From NCBI RefSeq assembly GCF_014692495.1, contig NZ_JACOIJ010000002.1, positions 124,001 through 188,000 on the forward strand: DNA of 64,000 nucleotides, given 5' to 3'. Made by a program: the position numbers and the translations under genes. This document shows positions 36,617 through 46,433 of the stretch, one piece after another (position 1 is the first letter of the stretch; every line of letters begins with the position of its first letter). The DNA is from Sphingobacterium litopenaei. GTDB taxonomy: Bacteria > Bacteroidota > Bacteroidia > Sphingobacteriales > Sphingobacteriaceae. The notes beneath the pieces were generated by a model. That model saw nothing but the letters and a program-made list of their open reading frames with translations, was not told the origin of the DNA and ran no database searches.

Positions 36617-39600
36617 TTATTTACTGATTAATGAATGGATAAGCGTTACAGCCTCATTGATTTGCTGAATGCTATTTAAATAATTAAGCTGAATGTCTGC
36701 TGTTGTCTGCAAGGCAAATAGGTACTCCACATAAGAAATATCTCCGGTACTGTACCCCAGCTTTGCAGCATTGATAATCTCATCAGCATTGGGAAGTGCC
36801 TGCTCCTTGAAATAGGTAAACTGCGCTACATATTGTTCGTATTGTTTCAAGGCGTTTGCCAATTCCGTTTTAAGCTGTTGTTCCTGCCATTGCGCATTTA
36901 ATTCCAATGATTGTTTCTTGTAATCAAGCGAGCGAATTTTTGCTTTGGTGGTTGTAAAAATGGGGATTGTAATACCTACATCAACAAAACTAAACCGCTG
37001 TCCTCTGCCATAAAATTGCTCTACACCATTTTTACTGTGCATTCCTATCAGCGATATGTTATTATAGCCGAACGTAAAATCAGGCAGGCTGTTTGCCCGT
37101 TCCAATTTCTTGTTCTGTTCGGCAATTTTCGCCTCTTGGTACAATAGCTGGATGCTCGGATGATTTGCAACAGCCGAACTGTCAATGAAAGAACTTAACA
37201 GCAATGGTGTATAATCCGGTTGAGGTTCTATTAAGAAATCTTCCTGTGTCTGCATCAGATTTTTAAGGCTTTGATAGGCGTTCTGCCTTAAAACCTCGTT
37301 CTGTTGATACAAAAGACTTATTTCCCCTTTCTTGGTAGTTGCAGTATTAACGTCTAATTTACCTATATCTCCCGTTTTATACCGGAGTTCCGCAACACGG
37401 ATAAAGTCTACATAAATACTATCAAGATACTTTAAAACCGAAGCATTATGCTCCAAATATTCCAACTGATAATAATAGGTTCTTACCTGTTTTTTCAGTT
37501 CGTTTTCTGTCAGAGCCTTCGCCCACTGCTGACCTTTTACCTGCTCTTTGACAAGATTTTTCTTTGCCCCAAAGAGTGTCGGAAAGGGAATGGTCTGTGA
37601 AATTTGGAAACCGTCATTATATTCAAATCCCTCATTATTCCCGTATTGGAAGTTTACATCGGTCTTCGGTAGTTCATACGCCGTCTTGCTAAGGCTTTGG
37701 GCAGATTGAATATCCATATTTTTGGAACGTAGCTGAGGGTTGGTCTCCACAGCTACTTCAATAGCTCTATCTACACTCATCGGAGTTTGTGCCTTACCGT
37801 TTTGAGAAAAACCCAAGAACACAAACAGCAACAGCACGGGTGCTATGGCTTTCGTTTTACTATTTTTCGGAGGTTTTTGGTTTCTCATAAATACGAGGTA
37901 CAGCAATGGCAGGACGAACAATGTCAGGGCAGTTGCCGAAATCAGTCCACCGATAACCACGGTTGCCAACGGTTTTTGTACTTCTGCACCTGCACTTGTA
38001 CTCAACGCCATTGGTAAAAAACCTAAACTTGCCACAGATGCCGTCATCAATACAGGTCTAAGCCTTGTTTTAGCTCCCTCGATAATTCTCGGAATAATCT
38101 CGTTCCAACCCTCTTTTTCCAGTCTATTGAACGTGGCAATCAGTACAATCCCATTCAGAACAGCAACACCAAACAGGGCGATAAATCCGACACCTGCTGA
38201 TATGCTGAATGGCATATCCCGCAATAACAGGGCAAATACGCCTCCAATGGCACTCATCGGGATAGCTGTATATACCAAAACGGCTTCCTTAAACGAATGG
38301 AATGTGAAATACAACAGGATAAAAATCAAAAGCAATGCGATAGGTACAGCAATCAGCAATCTGTCGGTAGCTTTTTGGAGGTTCTCAAACTGACCACCAT
38401 AAGTAAAATAATAACCTGTCGGTAGCTTAATCTGTTCAGCCAATTTATCCTGAATTTCATTGACAACGCTGGCTACATCCCGCCCCTGTACGTTGAAGCC
38501 GACATATATCCTGCGTTTACCGCCTTCACGGCTGATTTGTGCGGGCCCTAATTTGTAATCAATGTTTGCAACCTGTGAAAGCGGTATTTGGTCGCCGTTT
38601 GGTAGTGGGATAAACAGATTGCTCACATCCTCAATGGAACTGCGGTGGGCTTCATCAAGCCGTACCACCAAATCAAATCTTCGTTCGTTTTCATAAATCA
38701 CACCTGCTGATTTACCTGCGAACGCAGTGCTGACAATATCGTTTATTTCCTGTACATTCAAGCCGTAATTGGCTATTCGGGTACGGTCATATTCGATATT
38801 GATTTGGGGAAGACCTGCTACCCGTTCTACCTGCGGAGCAGTCGCACCTTCTACTGTTTGAATAATAGCATTCGCTTTATTGGCATAAACCAACAAACTG
38901 TCGAGGTCTTCTCCGAATATCTTAACGGCTACATCCTGCCTGATACCTGTCATCAGTTCATTAAACCGCATCTGTATCGGCTGATTGGCTTCAAAGAATA
39001 CACCGGGAATAACTTCAAGTTTCTCCATCATTTCATTGGAAAGCTCGTCATAGGATTTTTTTGTTTTCCATTCGTCCTGCGGTTTTAGGATAATCATCAG
39101 GTCAGTGGCTTCGGGAGGCATCGGGTCTGTCGGTACTTCGGCAGCACCAGTCTTGCCTACGACCATTCTCACTTCGTCAAATTCCTTGATTATCCTTGAT
39201 GCCTGCATAGAGGTTTCCAGACTTTGGCTTAACGATGTTCCTTGTGGCAGGATACAGTGGAAAGCAAAATCGCCCTCGCCCAATTTTGGCAGGAACTCTC
39301 CGCCCATCCGTGAAAAAAAGAATATACTTATGGTAAACAGCCCAACGGCAACCGCAATAACCACATATTTCATCCGAATGGCTTTTTCTAACAATGGTTT
39401 ATAAACCCCTTGAAGATAGTCCATCATTTTGTCTGAAAAATTCTTTTTGGTAATCGGCTTTTTAGACAAACACAAAGCACTCATCATCGGGATATAGGTA
39501 AAGGACAAAATCAATGCTCCCAAAATGGCAAAACTTACAGTCTGTGCCATTGGCGTAAACATTTTACCCTCTATACCCACCAAAGTAAGGATAGGGATAT

Positions 39601-40975
39601 AGACAATGAGGATGATAACTTCGCCAAATGCGGCACTCGTACGAATTTTCCGTGCAGATTCATATACCTCTTCATCCATTTCTGCCTGCGTAAGTCTTTG
39701 TGTGGATTTCCGCAAGCCCAAATGATGCATTGTCGCTTCAACAACAATCAGGGAACCATCTATTACCAATCCGAAATCAATAGCCCCCATACTCATCAGG
39801 TTGGCACTTACACCAAACAGCCGCATCATTCCCAACGCAAAAAGCATAGATAGCGGTATGGCTGAGGCTACAATCAGTCCTGCTCTGAAATTCCCCAGGA
39901 ATAGAATTAATACAAAAATAACAATCAGTGCGCCCTCAATGAGGTTCTTTTGAACCGTACTTATCGCTCTATCAACCAAATCCATTCTGTCTAAAAATGG
40001 TTCTATGACCACGTCTTCGGGTAGAGATTGTTGGATAACCGGTATTTTTTCTTTGATACTTTTTACAACTTCAGAGGTGTTTTCTCCCTTCAACATCATT
40101 ACAATCCCACCCACAGCATCTACTTCGCCATTATAGGTCAATGCTCCGTACCGGGTTGCGTGACCAAATTGTACTTCTGCCACATCTTTGATAAATACCG
40201 GAACGCTACCTGTATTTTTAACGACGATATTTCCTACATCTTCCAATGAAGTAACCAGACCAATCCCGCGAATAAAGTAAGCATTGGGCTTCTTATCGAT
40301 ATATGCACCTCCGGTATTTTGGTTGTTGTTTTCGAGGGCGGTAAAAATATCGGAAATACTAACGTCCATTGCCTTGATGCGGTTTGGGTCGATAGAAACT
40401 TCGTACTGTTTAAGCAAACCACCGAAACTATTGACTTCTGCAATTCCCGGAGTACCGTAAAGTTGTCTGGCAACAATCCAGTCCTGCATTGTCCGCAAAT
40501 CCATTGCGGAATATTTGTCTTCACTGCCTTCTTTGGGATGAAGAATATATTGGTACACTTCGCCAAGACCTGTACTGACAGGAGCAAGTTCAGGTGTTCC
40601 AATCCCGTCAGGTATCTGGTCTTGTGCTTCTTTCAGCTGTTGGCTTACTAACTGTCGTGCAAAATAAATATCGACATTATCTTGAAAGACAACGGTTACA
40701 ACAGATAATCCAAATCTTGAAACACTTCTTATCTCTTCTACTTTTGGAAGATTAACGATACTTTGCTCTACGGGAAATGTTACTAATTGTTCTACTTCTT
40801 GTCCTGCCAATGTAGGCGACAGGGTAATAATCTGAACCTGATTGTTTGTAATGTCAGGTTGGGCATCAATGGGGATTTGCTTGGCACTCCATACCCCCCA
40901 AATGATGAGAAACAAGGTCATCAATCCTATAATGAACTTATTCTTTATAGAGAATTTTATAATACTATTTAACAC
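36617..40975 (-). CDS. czcA: CzcA-CzcC fusion: HME-RND metal pump joined to TolC-like outer-membrane channel
   Basis: About 1452 residues. The first ~1030 are a CusA/CzcA inner-membrane pump with the proton-relay residues D, D, E in DFGLVIDGSLIVVE; then after a short linker a signal-like helix (APVLLLFVFLGFSQN) begins a TolC/CzcC channel domain to the end (about 1050-1452). Such fusions occur in Bacteroidota. I chose GTG at 40975 because the product then begins VLNSIIKFSIKNKFIIGL as relatives do; a TTG exists 42 bases upstream. Exports cobalt, zinc or cadmium, with CzcB. Confidence 0.88.
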   Translation of the reverse strand: MLNSIIKFSIKNKFIIGLMTLFLIIWGVWSAKQIPIDAQPDITNNQVQIITLSPTLAGQEVEQLVTFPVEQSIVNLPKVEEIRSVSRFGLSVVTVVFQDNVDIYFARQLVSQQLKEAQDQIPDGIGTPELAPVSTGLGEVYQYILHPKEGSEDKYSAMDLRTMQDWIVARQLYGTPGIAEVNSFGGLLKQYEVSIDPNRIKAMDVSISDIFTALENNNQNTGGAYIDKKPNAYFIRGIGLVTSLEDVGNIVVKNTGSVPVFIKDVAEVQFGHATRYGALTYNGEVDAVGGIVMMLKGENTSEVVKSIKEKIPVIQQSLPEDVVIEPFLDRMDLVDRAISTVQKNLIEGALIVIFVLILFLGNFRAGLIVASAIPLSMLFALGMMRLFGVSANLMSMGAIDFGLVIDGSLIVVEATMHHLGLRKSTQRLTQAEMDEEVYESARKIRTSAAFGEVIILIVYIPILTLVGIEGKMFTPMAQTVSFAILGALILSFTYIPMMSALCLSKKPITKKNFSDKMMDYLQGVYKPLLEKAIRMKYVVIAVAVGLFTISIFFFSRMGGEFLPKLGEGDFAFHCILPQGTSLSQSLETSMQASRIIKEFDEVRMVVGKTGAAEVPTDPMPPEATDLMIILKPQDEWKTKKSYDELSNEMMEKLEVIPGVFFEANQPIQMRFNELMTGIRQDVAVKIFGEDLDSLLVYANKANAIIQTVEGATAPQVERVAGLPQINIEYDRTRIANYGLNVQEINDIVSTAFAGKSAGVIYENERRFDLVVRLDEAHRSSIEDVSNLFIPLPNGDQIPLSQVANIDYKLGPAQISREGGKRRIYVGFNVQGRDVASVVNEIQDKLAEQIKLPTGYYFTYGGQFENLQKATDRLLIAVPIALLLIFILLYFTFHSFKEAVLVYTAIPMSAIGGVFALLLRDMPFSISAGVGFIALFGVAVLNGIVLIATFNRLEKEGWNEIIPRIIEGAKTRLRPVLMTASVASLGFLPMALSTSAGAEVQKPLATVVIGGLISATALTLFVLPLLYLVFMRNQKPPKNSKTKAIAPVLLLFVFLGFSQNGKAQTPMSVDRAIEVAVETNPQLRSKNMDIQSAQSLSKTAYELPKTDVNFQYGNNEGFEYNDGFQISQTIPFPTLFGAKKNLVKEQVKGQQWAKALTENELKKQVRTYYYQLEYLEHNASVLKYLDSIYVDFIRVAELRYKTGDIGKLDVNTATTKKGEISLLYQQNEVLRQNAYQSLKNLMQTQEDFLIEPQPDYTPLLLSSFIDSSAVANHPSIQLLYQEAKIAEQNKKLERANSLPDFTFGYNNISLIGMHSKNGVEQFYGRGQRFSFVDVGITIPIFTTTKAKIRSLDYKKQSLELNAQWQEQQLKTELANALKQYEQYVAQFTYFKEQALPNADEIINAAKLGYSTGDISYVEYLFALQTTADIQLNYLNSIQQINEAVTLIHSLISK

Positions 40976-41107
40976 TTCTATTGTGATTAATGATGAATAA
41001 TTAATGATAAATTGCAATGATTATGAATACGAGAAATACGAAGTATGACCCAAAACATTCAGCTTGTTGCTGTACGCAAAAAGCTATAATCATTAAAACA
41101 TTAAAAA

Positions 41108-41446
41108 TTATGCATTAATCTTTGGCGGTTGCCAAATTCCCCCCAGATAGTGGGATATAAAGGTACATTTATAATAAACTTTAGGCTTAGAAAGGTCAAA
41201 AGTCTTCGCCTTAACTAAGCTGTATACATTCCATTGAAGCACTATACCTGAAACTATTCCACAACAACCGCATAAACAAAATGGACTGCACATATCAGTT
41301 GTTTCCTGATGGTCGTGGCTTCCTTGATGGGTTAATTCTTCCGAATGGTTATGGTTTTGAAAGTTGTCCTTTTCATACATATCGGTACACGGCATTAAAA
41401 ATACCGTCATCATATAAATTGCCAATATGGAGTAAAAGACTTTCAT
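41108..41446 (-). CDS. DUF6660-type small protein before the czc operon
   Basis: 112 residues: signal peptide or anchor (FYSILAIYMMTVFLMPC), then a His-rich patch (NHNHSEELTHQGSHDHQE) and a Cys-rich CSPFCLCGCC. Such proteins stand first in Bacteroidota czc operons and may bind metal in the periplasm. The frame opens 15 codons upstream, but the chosen ATG lies just behind the -7 element. Confidence 0.75.
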   Translation of the reverse strand: MKVFYSILAIYMMTVFLMPCTDMYEKDNFQNHNHSEELTHQGSHDHQETTDMCSPFCLCGCCGIVSGIVLQWNVYSLVKAKTFDLSKPKVYYKCTFISHYLGGIWQPPKINA

Positions 41447-41456
41447 ATTCTTTTGC

Positions 41457-41464
41457 AAAGTTAG
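41457..41464 (-). promoter_or_regulatory. -7 element of the czc operon
   Basis: TAACTTTG on the minus strand, 10 bases before the ATG of the DUF6660-type gene and 11 bases downstream of the operator. Confidence 0.6.
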
Positions 41465-41473
41465 TAAAAAAGT

Positions 41474-41492
41474 AATGCAATGGCATTGCATT
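41474..41492. promoter_or_regulatory. Fur-family operator of the czc operon
   Basis: AATGCAATGGCATTGCATT is a perfect 8-3-8 palindrome whose core TGCAATnnnATTGCA equals the site at 34882. Its distance to the -7 element matches that at zntA (11 against 13 bases). Confidence 0.6.
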
Positions 41493-41494
41493 GT

Positions 41495-42755
41495 TTATTG
41501 CAATCGTCTCTTTTTCTTCTTCATCCGTTTAGCAAATGTTTCTTCTTTATAATCCACGCCTTGTGCATCAGGTAAAAGGCTGAATAATCCTATATCGAAA
41601 TTCTGAGAATGTTCCTGTGGGATAAACTCAAAAAGGGTCTTTCGTTGGTTGGTTGTCTATTGTATTCGTTTTGGAAAGAGGGTTATCCTGTGTTTTCAGT
41701 TCGGGTTTGTTGCCGTTGTTCCACCAATCGTTAAAAACATTTGCAGACAGGTTTCTGTCTAACTGTGAACCATTCCATACACTACGGCTCTCGTGGTCAG
41801 TGAAAGTTACTCCGTAAATCCGTCCGTTGTCGTTTCTGCGAACAATCGTATTAATACCGTGTTCGGTCAATTGTTTTCTAAATTCTATTTCGTTGCTTGT
41901 CGTGTGCATAGCCAATTCAACAGTATTCTTTAAAACTGACCTTACAGGATTGGTTTTCATTTTCTCTTTTGACTGTTCAAAATGCTTTTGTAGTTGTGCA
42001 ACTCCTGCGTCTTTTCCGAAAAGCGATGCCTTAAACGGATTGCTTGCCTTGTTTCCGTTTTCGTCCACTGCCACATAGACCAATCCGTTTACCGGCTGAC
42101 CGTTCCGCTCGCCTTTGACTTCTTCCGCTGTGATGTTGAACAGCGACAATAAAGCATTATAGCTTCCCATAGTCGGAAAGCTGTAATACTTCGGCAAATG
42201 CCGTACTACCGAAGCAATCTGACTTTTGATGTCGCCTTTGTGGTAATCCACAGGTTTGAAAACTTTGTTGGCTTGTTTCTGCTCCTGCTCGGTTGCTTTG
42301 TGCAGGTTGTATTTCGTTTCAAAATCCCGACAGATTGCCATTGAACGTGGGTGGTCGTAATCATCGGGGATTTTCTTACCGTCAATGCCTACACAGGTCG
42401 AAACGATATGGATATGCATTCGGTCAATGTCCGTATGTTTGAAAACAATATAAGGCTGATTTCCGTAGCCCATACGTTCCATATATTCCTGTGCCATTTC
42501 CGTAAACTGCTCATCGCTTACCTCGTCTTTCGGGTCTGGGTTCAATGAAATATGCCGTACCGTTTTTTCTGTTTTGATGTTTGCAGACAAATACGGCTCA
42601 AAACATTTATTGAAATACGCTACGGAATACCTGCCGTCCATTGTGTCGGGTATTTTGTTCAGCAACAAAACCGCTCCGTTTTCCCTGTCCACTTTCTGCT
42701 GATTGTACAAAATCGCTCCGTACATATTGCTTCCCTTTCCGATTTTTGCAATCAT
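41495..42755 (-). pseudogene. MobB-type relaxase, frameshifted near the C-terminus
   Basis: From the ATG at 42755 the frame gives 375 residues and stops at TGA (41628-41630). The next 44 codons in the +1 frame encode EFIPQEHSQN ... KKKKRRLQ, the usual basic tail of Bacteroidota relaxases, ending at 41497. The body has NPYIVFKHTDIDRMHIHIVS, the HxH metal site, and a catalytic Tyr near the start (NMYGAIL). The relaxase nicks oriT and leads the strand during mobilization. The shift is at a CCC TTTTT run, TTT TGA G; either an indel or, less likely, a +1 recoding site. It starts 4 bases after mobC. Confidence 0.8.
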
Positions 42756-42759
42756 AATT

Positions 42760-43194
42760 TTACTCTTTATGTAGATATTGCTTTTCAAATCTGTCGGTAA
42801 GAATTAAAACCTTTAGCAACAGTTCTTTCATTTTTGCGGTCTGTTTTTCCAATTTATAGAGATATGCAGATGCTTTTTTCTCCGAAAAATTGGCGTTCAA
42901 TAGCCTTACAATCTGATTGTAATTGGTTGCTATTCCTCGAAACTGACTGAAAAATTTGGTCAGTCCTGCGTGGTATTCTACCGCATTCATATCAATTTTT
43001 ACGGTCTTTACGGTCTTTTGAAAGATGCAAGCCGTAATGAAATGTGCCTTTACACTTATCCCCGATTGGTCAAAGAGGGCAAGGAACTTGGCGTTTTCCT
43101 CTGCATTCAGGTTAATAGAATACCGATGTACGGCAGGGTCATTCTTCGGTTTTCTCCCTGTTTTCCTAATTTGTTTACTGTTCTTTTCTTCCAT
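42760..43194 (-). CDS. MobC-type relaxosome accessory protein
   Basis: 144 residues when started at the ATG that gives MEEKNSKQIRKTGRKPK; the frame is open upstream for 31 codons but without good context. A ribbon-helix-helix-like N-terminus (RYSINLNAEENAKFLALF) and coiled helices follow (NANFSEKKASAYLYKLEKQ). Binds oriT beside the relaxase. The gene is directly upstream of the relaxase, and a 527-base gap follows on the other side. Confidence 0.8.
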   Translation of the reverse strand: MEEKNSKQIRKTGRKPKNDPAVHRYSINLNAEENAKFLALFDQSGISVKAHFITACIFQKTVKTVKIDMNAVEYHAGLTKFFSQFRGIATNYNQIVRLLNANFSEKKASAYLYKLEKQTAKMKELLLKVLILTDRFEKQYLHKE

Positions 43195-43333
43195 AATAAA
43201 TCCATTTCTAATGTTAAACAAAACTGCGACTTCGGAGCGGTTTTCAGCTCCCTGCAAGGGCAAGTGCTTTTGAGTGCCGAAATTCATTTAGAGTACCTCA
43301 AAAGATAACTTGCTCTGAACAGGGGTTCAGAAA

Positions 43334-43354
43334 AATCCGTTTTGCAAACGGATT
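43334..43354. repeat. perfect hairpin in the presumed oriT region
   Basis: AATCCGTTT and AAACGGATT are perfect complements around TGC. Confidence 0.5.
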
Positions 43355-43440
43355 AGGGTTAGCCGAAAAAATCAACCGTTTCTATTACAAAGTTCGGTAA
43401 GAGTGTTTGAATAACAGCTATTTATAAACACGACAATAAA

Positions 43441-43464
43441 CGCCAAATAGTGCCACTGAATGCC
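43441..43464 (+). repeat. 24-base motif, copy 1
   Basis: CGCCAAATAGTGCCACTGAA followed by TGCC; matches 20 of 24 bases at 47088-47111 in the same orientation. Confidence 0.45.
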
Positions 43465-43721
43465 CCCTTATGGCAGATTTGGACTGCTTTTATTTCCTTT
43501 GTATATGGTTAGCTGGCTGATTGGTTATACCCTTAATGAAGTAACTAAACAGCATAAATTTAGATAGCAAATCAGCGTGAGTGATTGCTGGAAATCCACT
43601 GGCTTTTTAGCTAATGAAAAATATGTAGGTACATAGATAGTTGCATCTGTCCAATGATATGTATAACTAATTGTTCATCTAACCAAACAACTAATTTGAA
43701 ACAATATTAAAAACGATAGAT

Positions 43722-44201
43722 ATGATACACGAAGAAAACAAAAAACAGCAACCCAAAACAGAGGATTTTTCTATTGAAAATTTTCTTGGCAGTGAAAAGA
43801 AAAAAACTGAACAGGAAGTAACGCATCAGGTAGATTTTGCCAAACCCGAAATTGACGAAGAAGCGATGATGCGTGTAATGGCAGGAGAAGAACCTACGGA
43901 AACGGAACAGACAAGACCGTCAGCGAACACCGTCAAAAGAACGACCTCAAAGCCAAAGAAGCTGACCAAAGAGGACTACTGCGGACAGTTTTTTAAAATT
44001 CCGAACACTACGGCAAGCAAAGGCAAATCAGTCTATGTTCGGCAGGAACACCACGAAACATTCAACAGGCTTACAAACATTATGGGTATCGACAAACTCA
44101 CAACTTATGCGTATCTGGATAACATTATCGAATACCATTTTCAGGAGTTCGGAGAATTGATTAAGGAAATCTATAATGAAAAGCACAAGCCATTGTTTTA
44201 A
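43722..44201 (+). CDS. DUF3408 conjugative-transposon protein
   Basis: 159 residues, highly charged N-terminus and a DUF3408 C-terminal domain (about 80-159) with YVRQEHHETFNRLTNIMG and TTYAYLDNIIEYHF. Such proteins sit behind TraA/ParA in CTnDOT-type elements and may be ribbon-helix-helix DNA binders. No traA is present here, so only this part of the transfer region remains. Confidence 0.82.
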   Translation: MIHEENKKQQPKTEDFSIENFLGSEKKKTEQEVTHQVDFAKPEIDEEAMMRVMAGEEPTETEQTRPSANTVKRTTSKPKKLTKEDYCGQFFKIPNTTASKGKSVYVRQEHHETFNRLTNIMGIDKLTTYAYLDNIIEYHFQEFGELIKEIYNEKHKPLF

Positions 44202-44209
44202 ATACTAAA

Positions 44210-44220
44210 GTGGCAGGGCA
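44210..44220 (+). repeat. 11-bp direct repeat at left edge of the ars cassette
   Basis: GTGGCAGGGCA, repeated at 46922-46932. The ars genes lie between the two copies. Confidence 0.45.
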
Positions 44221-44226
44221 TTAAAT

Positions 44227-45258
44227 CTAATTGTAATATCTTTTCTTTAACCAAAGACTTGCCCTTACCAATAGTATCAAAACAGGCACTTCGACCAATG
44301 GTCCGATAACGCCCACAAATGCCTGTGGCGAATGAATACCGAAAATCGCTATGGCTACGGCTATTGCCAATTCAAAATTGTTTCCTGTGGCTGTAAATGC
44401 GATAGATGCGTTTTTGTCGTAAGGAACTTTAAGGGATTTATTGATAAAGAAGCTCACAAAAAACATCAGTACAAAATAGATTACTAACGGTATGGCTACT
44501 TTTACTACATCCATTGGCAACTCCAATATTTTATCACCTTTCAGACTGAACATTAATACGATTGTAAACAGTAAAGCATACAATGTAATGGGCGATATTC
44601 GGGGTACAAATTTCCTGTTATACCATTCTATACCTTTTGATTTTACAAGGAAGTAACGGCTTAGAAAACCTGCCAAGAATGGAATGCCTAAGTATATCAA
44701 TACGCTTTCGGTTACGTCTTTCATTGATACGCTTACATTGAAGTTGGCTAATTCTAATTTTGCAGGTAGTACGTTGATGAATAACCAAACTAAGAAGCTA
44801 TAAGAAAGTATCTGGAAGATACTGTTTAATGCAACTAACATAGCTGTATATTCTCTGTTTGCTTTAGCTAAATCACTCCAAACGATTACCATTGCGATGC
44901 ACCTTGCCAAACCTATCAGTATCAAGCCTGTCATATAATCGGGTTCGTTCCTTAAAAACAGAACGGCTAACCCGAACATCAGTACTGTGCCGATAACCCA
45001 ATTGAGCAATAAGGATATACCGATTACTTTTTTATCCTTAAATGCCATAGGTAATAATGAATAATCAACCTTTGCCAATGGCGGATACATCATCAGTATC
45101 AGACCTACTGCCAAAGGAATATTGGTCGTGCCTACGGACAAACTATCTGTTACCTTGGAAATATTGGGAAAGAAATAGCCCAAGCCCACACCTAATGCCA
45201 TTGCAAGGAATATCCATAGGGTTAGGTAACGGTCAAGAAATTTTAGTTTTGGTTGCAT
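44227..45258 (-). CDS. acr3: ACR3-type arsenite efflux permease
   Basis: 343 residues, ten membrane helices, with the essential Cys in [11 protein letters not shown]. Exports arsenite from the cytoplasm. Last gene of the ars cassette, 3 bases behind the arsenate reductase-like gene. Long, ordinary member of the BASS superfamily. Confidence 0.93.
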   Translation of the reverse strand: MQPKLKFLDRYLTLWIFLAMALGVGLGYFFPNISKVTDSLSVGTTNIPLAVGLILMMYPPLAKVDYSLLPMAFKDKKVIGISLLLNWVIGTVLMFGLAVLFLRNEPDYMTGLILIGLARCIAMVIVWSDLAKANREYTAMLVALNSIFQILSYSFLVWLFINVLPAKLELANFNVSVSMKDVTESVLIYLGIPFLAGFLSRYFLVKSKGIEWYNRKFVPRISPITLYALLFTIVLMFSLKGDKILELPMDVVKVAIPLVIYFVLMFFVSFFINKSLKVPYDKNASIAFTATGNNFELAIAVAIAIFGIHSPQAFVGVIGPLVEVPVLILLVRASLWLKKRYYN

Positions 45259-45261
45259 CGG

Positions 45262-45876
45262 TTATTTTTTAATCATTGAAAAAACATAGAACATTTCAGT
45301 TGCTATCTGCAAACTTCTCTCTGTATAGACTTTTGTCTGCTCTGTTGTACCGTCTGAAATTTTCGGGTCTTCAAATGTGATAGGTATTCTTTTTTCCGCA
45401 CCTGCAATGAAAGGGCATCCTCCGTCTGCCTGCGAACAGGTCATAATGGCTGTAAATGCCGATACATGATTGAAAGGGCTATCGTACTTTTTTGAAAAAC
45501 CGATTATAGGTAAAGTATTTTCACTATACTTTATAGCATATACAGGATTATTATTGTCTGCAATTTTAAAGATGTTTAAACCCTGATTAGTCAATGTTTC
45601 TGCAACTTTTGGAAATAGTGCCGTTTCTTCCGTACCGCCCGAATAACAATGCACATTCGGAATATGGTAATATACACTTGCCACCTGTGCCCAAACCTGC
45701 GACAAATGGCTTCTACGTGAATTGTGGGTACAGATGAAATTTAGATTTATTTCCTGTCCGCTATTTACCTTTTGCTGTATGTAATCTACCAACGGCTGTA
45801 ATACGGTTTTACGTTCCTCGCTTATGGTCTGAACATCAGTTATTCCCTTTATGGTTGCAGCTAAATTTTTATACAT
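45262..45876 (-). CDS. arsenate reductase-type low-molecular-weight phosphatase
   Basis: 204 residues from the ATG giving MYKNLAATIKGI (the frame opens earlier within the upstream gene). CX5R is CTHNSRR, with SRRSHLSQVW following, typical of Bacteroidota ArsC-like phosphatases. Expected to reduce arsenate to arsenite for Acr3. Neighbours are DUF6428 upstream and acr3 downstream. Confidence 0.85.
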   Translation of the reverse strand: MYKNLAATIKGITDVQTISEERKTVLQPLVDYIQQKVNSGQEINLNFICTHNSRRSHLSQVWAQVASVYYHIPNVHCYSGGTEETALFPKVAETLTNQGLNIFKIADNNNPVYAIKYSENTLPIIGFSKKYDSPFNHVSAFTAIMTCSQADGGCPFIAGAEKRIPITFEDPKISDGTTEQTKVYTERSLQIATEMFYVFSMIKK

Positions 45877-45895
45877 TACGATTGGTTTATAGGGT

Positions 45896-46360
45896 TTAAC
45901 AACAGCCCGAATCAGGTGTACAGCAAGCACTGTTCGGCTCTGATAATTTTACTTTTTGTTTTTCGGCAGGAATACCGCAGGCATCACTTGCCAAACAAGC
46001 GGTTTGTTTGTTATTCAGTACAAAATGGTTTCCGTTAAAATCCAAATCGTATTTACCGATTGTTTCGCTCTGGTATTCTACTTCTATTTCGGCATCATCA
46101 ATTCCCAATTTTTCTTCGGATAATTTAATGATGTTTAATAATTTGGTCGGTTTTAATCTGTGTTCAAAATCGTTGGCGTTCCATAATTGGAAATTGACAA
46201 CTTTTTCATTTCGGATAGTTCCGCCACAATCAATAAAGTGTTTGGTAATAATACCTACTTCCGTAATGTGGAAATGTTCGGGAACAAAAGTTCCGTTTTC
46301 TAATTGAAATTCAACATTGTCTAATGTTGGCAAGATTTCTTTGATTTCTGATAGTTTCAT
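45896..46360 (-). CDS. DUF6428 protein of ars operon
   Basis: 154 residues, small beta-rich domain with HITEVGIITKHFIDCGG; the C-terminus has CLASDACGIP and ends ACCTPDSGCC, likely arsenic or metal-binding cysteines. DUF6428 genes travel with arsR/arsC/acr3 in this phylum. Function unknown. Confidence 0.8.
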   Translation of the reverse strand: MKLSEIKEILPTLDNVEFQLENGTFVPEHFHITEVGIITKHFIDCGGTIRNEKVVNFQLWNANDFEHRLKPTKLLNIIKLSEEKLGIDDAEIEVEYQSETIGKYDLDFNGNHFVLNNKQTACLASDACGIPAEKQKVKLSEPNSACCTPDSGCC

Positions 46361-46394
46361 TGTTTTTGAATTTTAAAAAGATTTATTAAATTAT

Positions 46395-46412
46395 ATATTG
46401 CAATATAACGAT
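46395..46412. promoter_or_regulatory. ArsR operator 2 (before DUF6428-arsC-acr3)
   Basis: ATATTGCAATATAACGAT matches 15 of 18 bases of the site upstream of arsR; 35 bases before the DUF6428 ATG. Confidence 0.5.
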
Positions 46413-46433
46413 GTTAAATACTAAAAAAAACGG

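Larger units (their letters stand above)
43195..43721. other. gene-free region between mobC and the DUF3408 gene; probable oriT
   Basis: 527 bases between divergent genes. It contains a perfect 9-bp inverted repeat with a 3-base loop (43334-43354) and a 24-base motif (43441-43464) that returns at 47088. No open frame of note. Position beside mobC makes it the likely origin of transfer; I do not recognise a nick site. Confidence 0.45.

Noticed and set aside
37845-38393. Plus-strand frame of 182 codons opposite czcA
   Set aside because: Antisense shadow of a long conserved gene; composition not coding-like.
41627-41639. Canonical -1 slippery heptamer C CCT TTT in the relaxase
   Set aside because: The -1 frame stops after about 15 codons and gives no family-like tail; only the +1 frame does.
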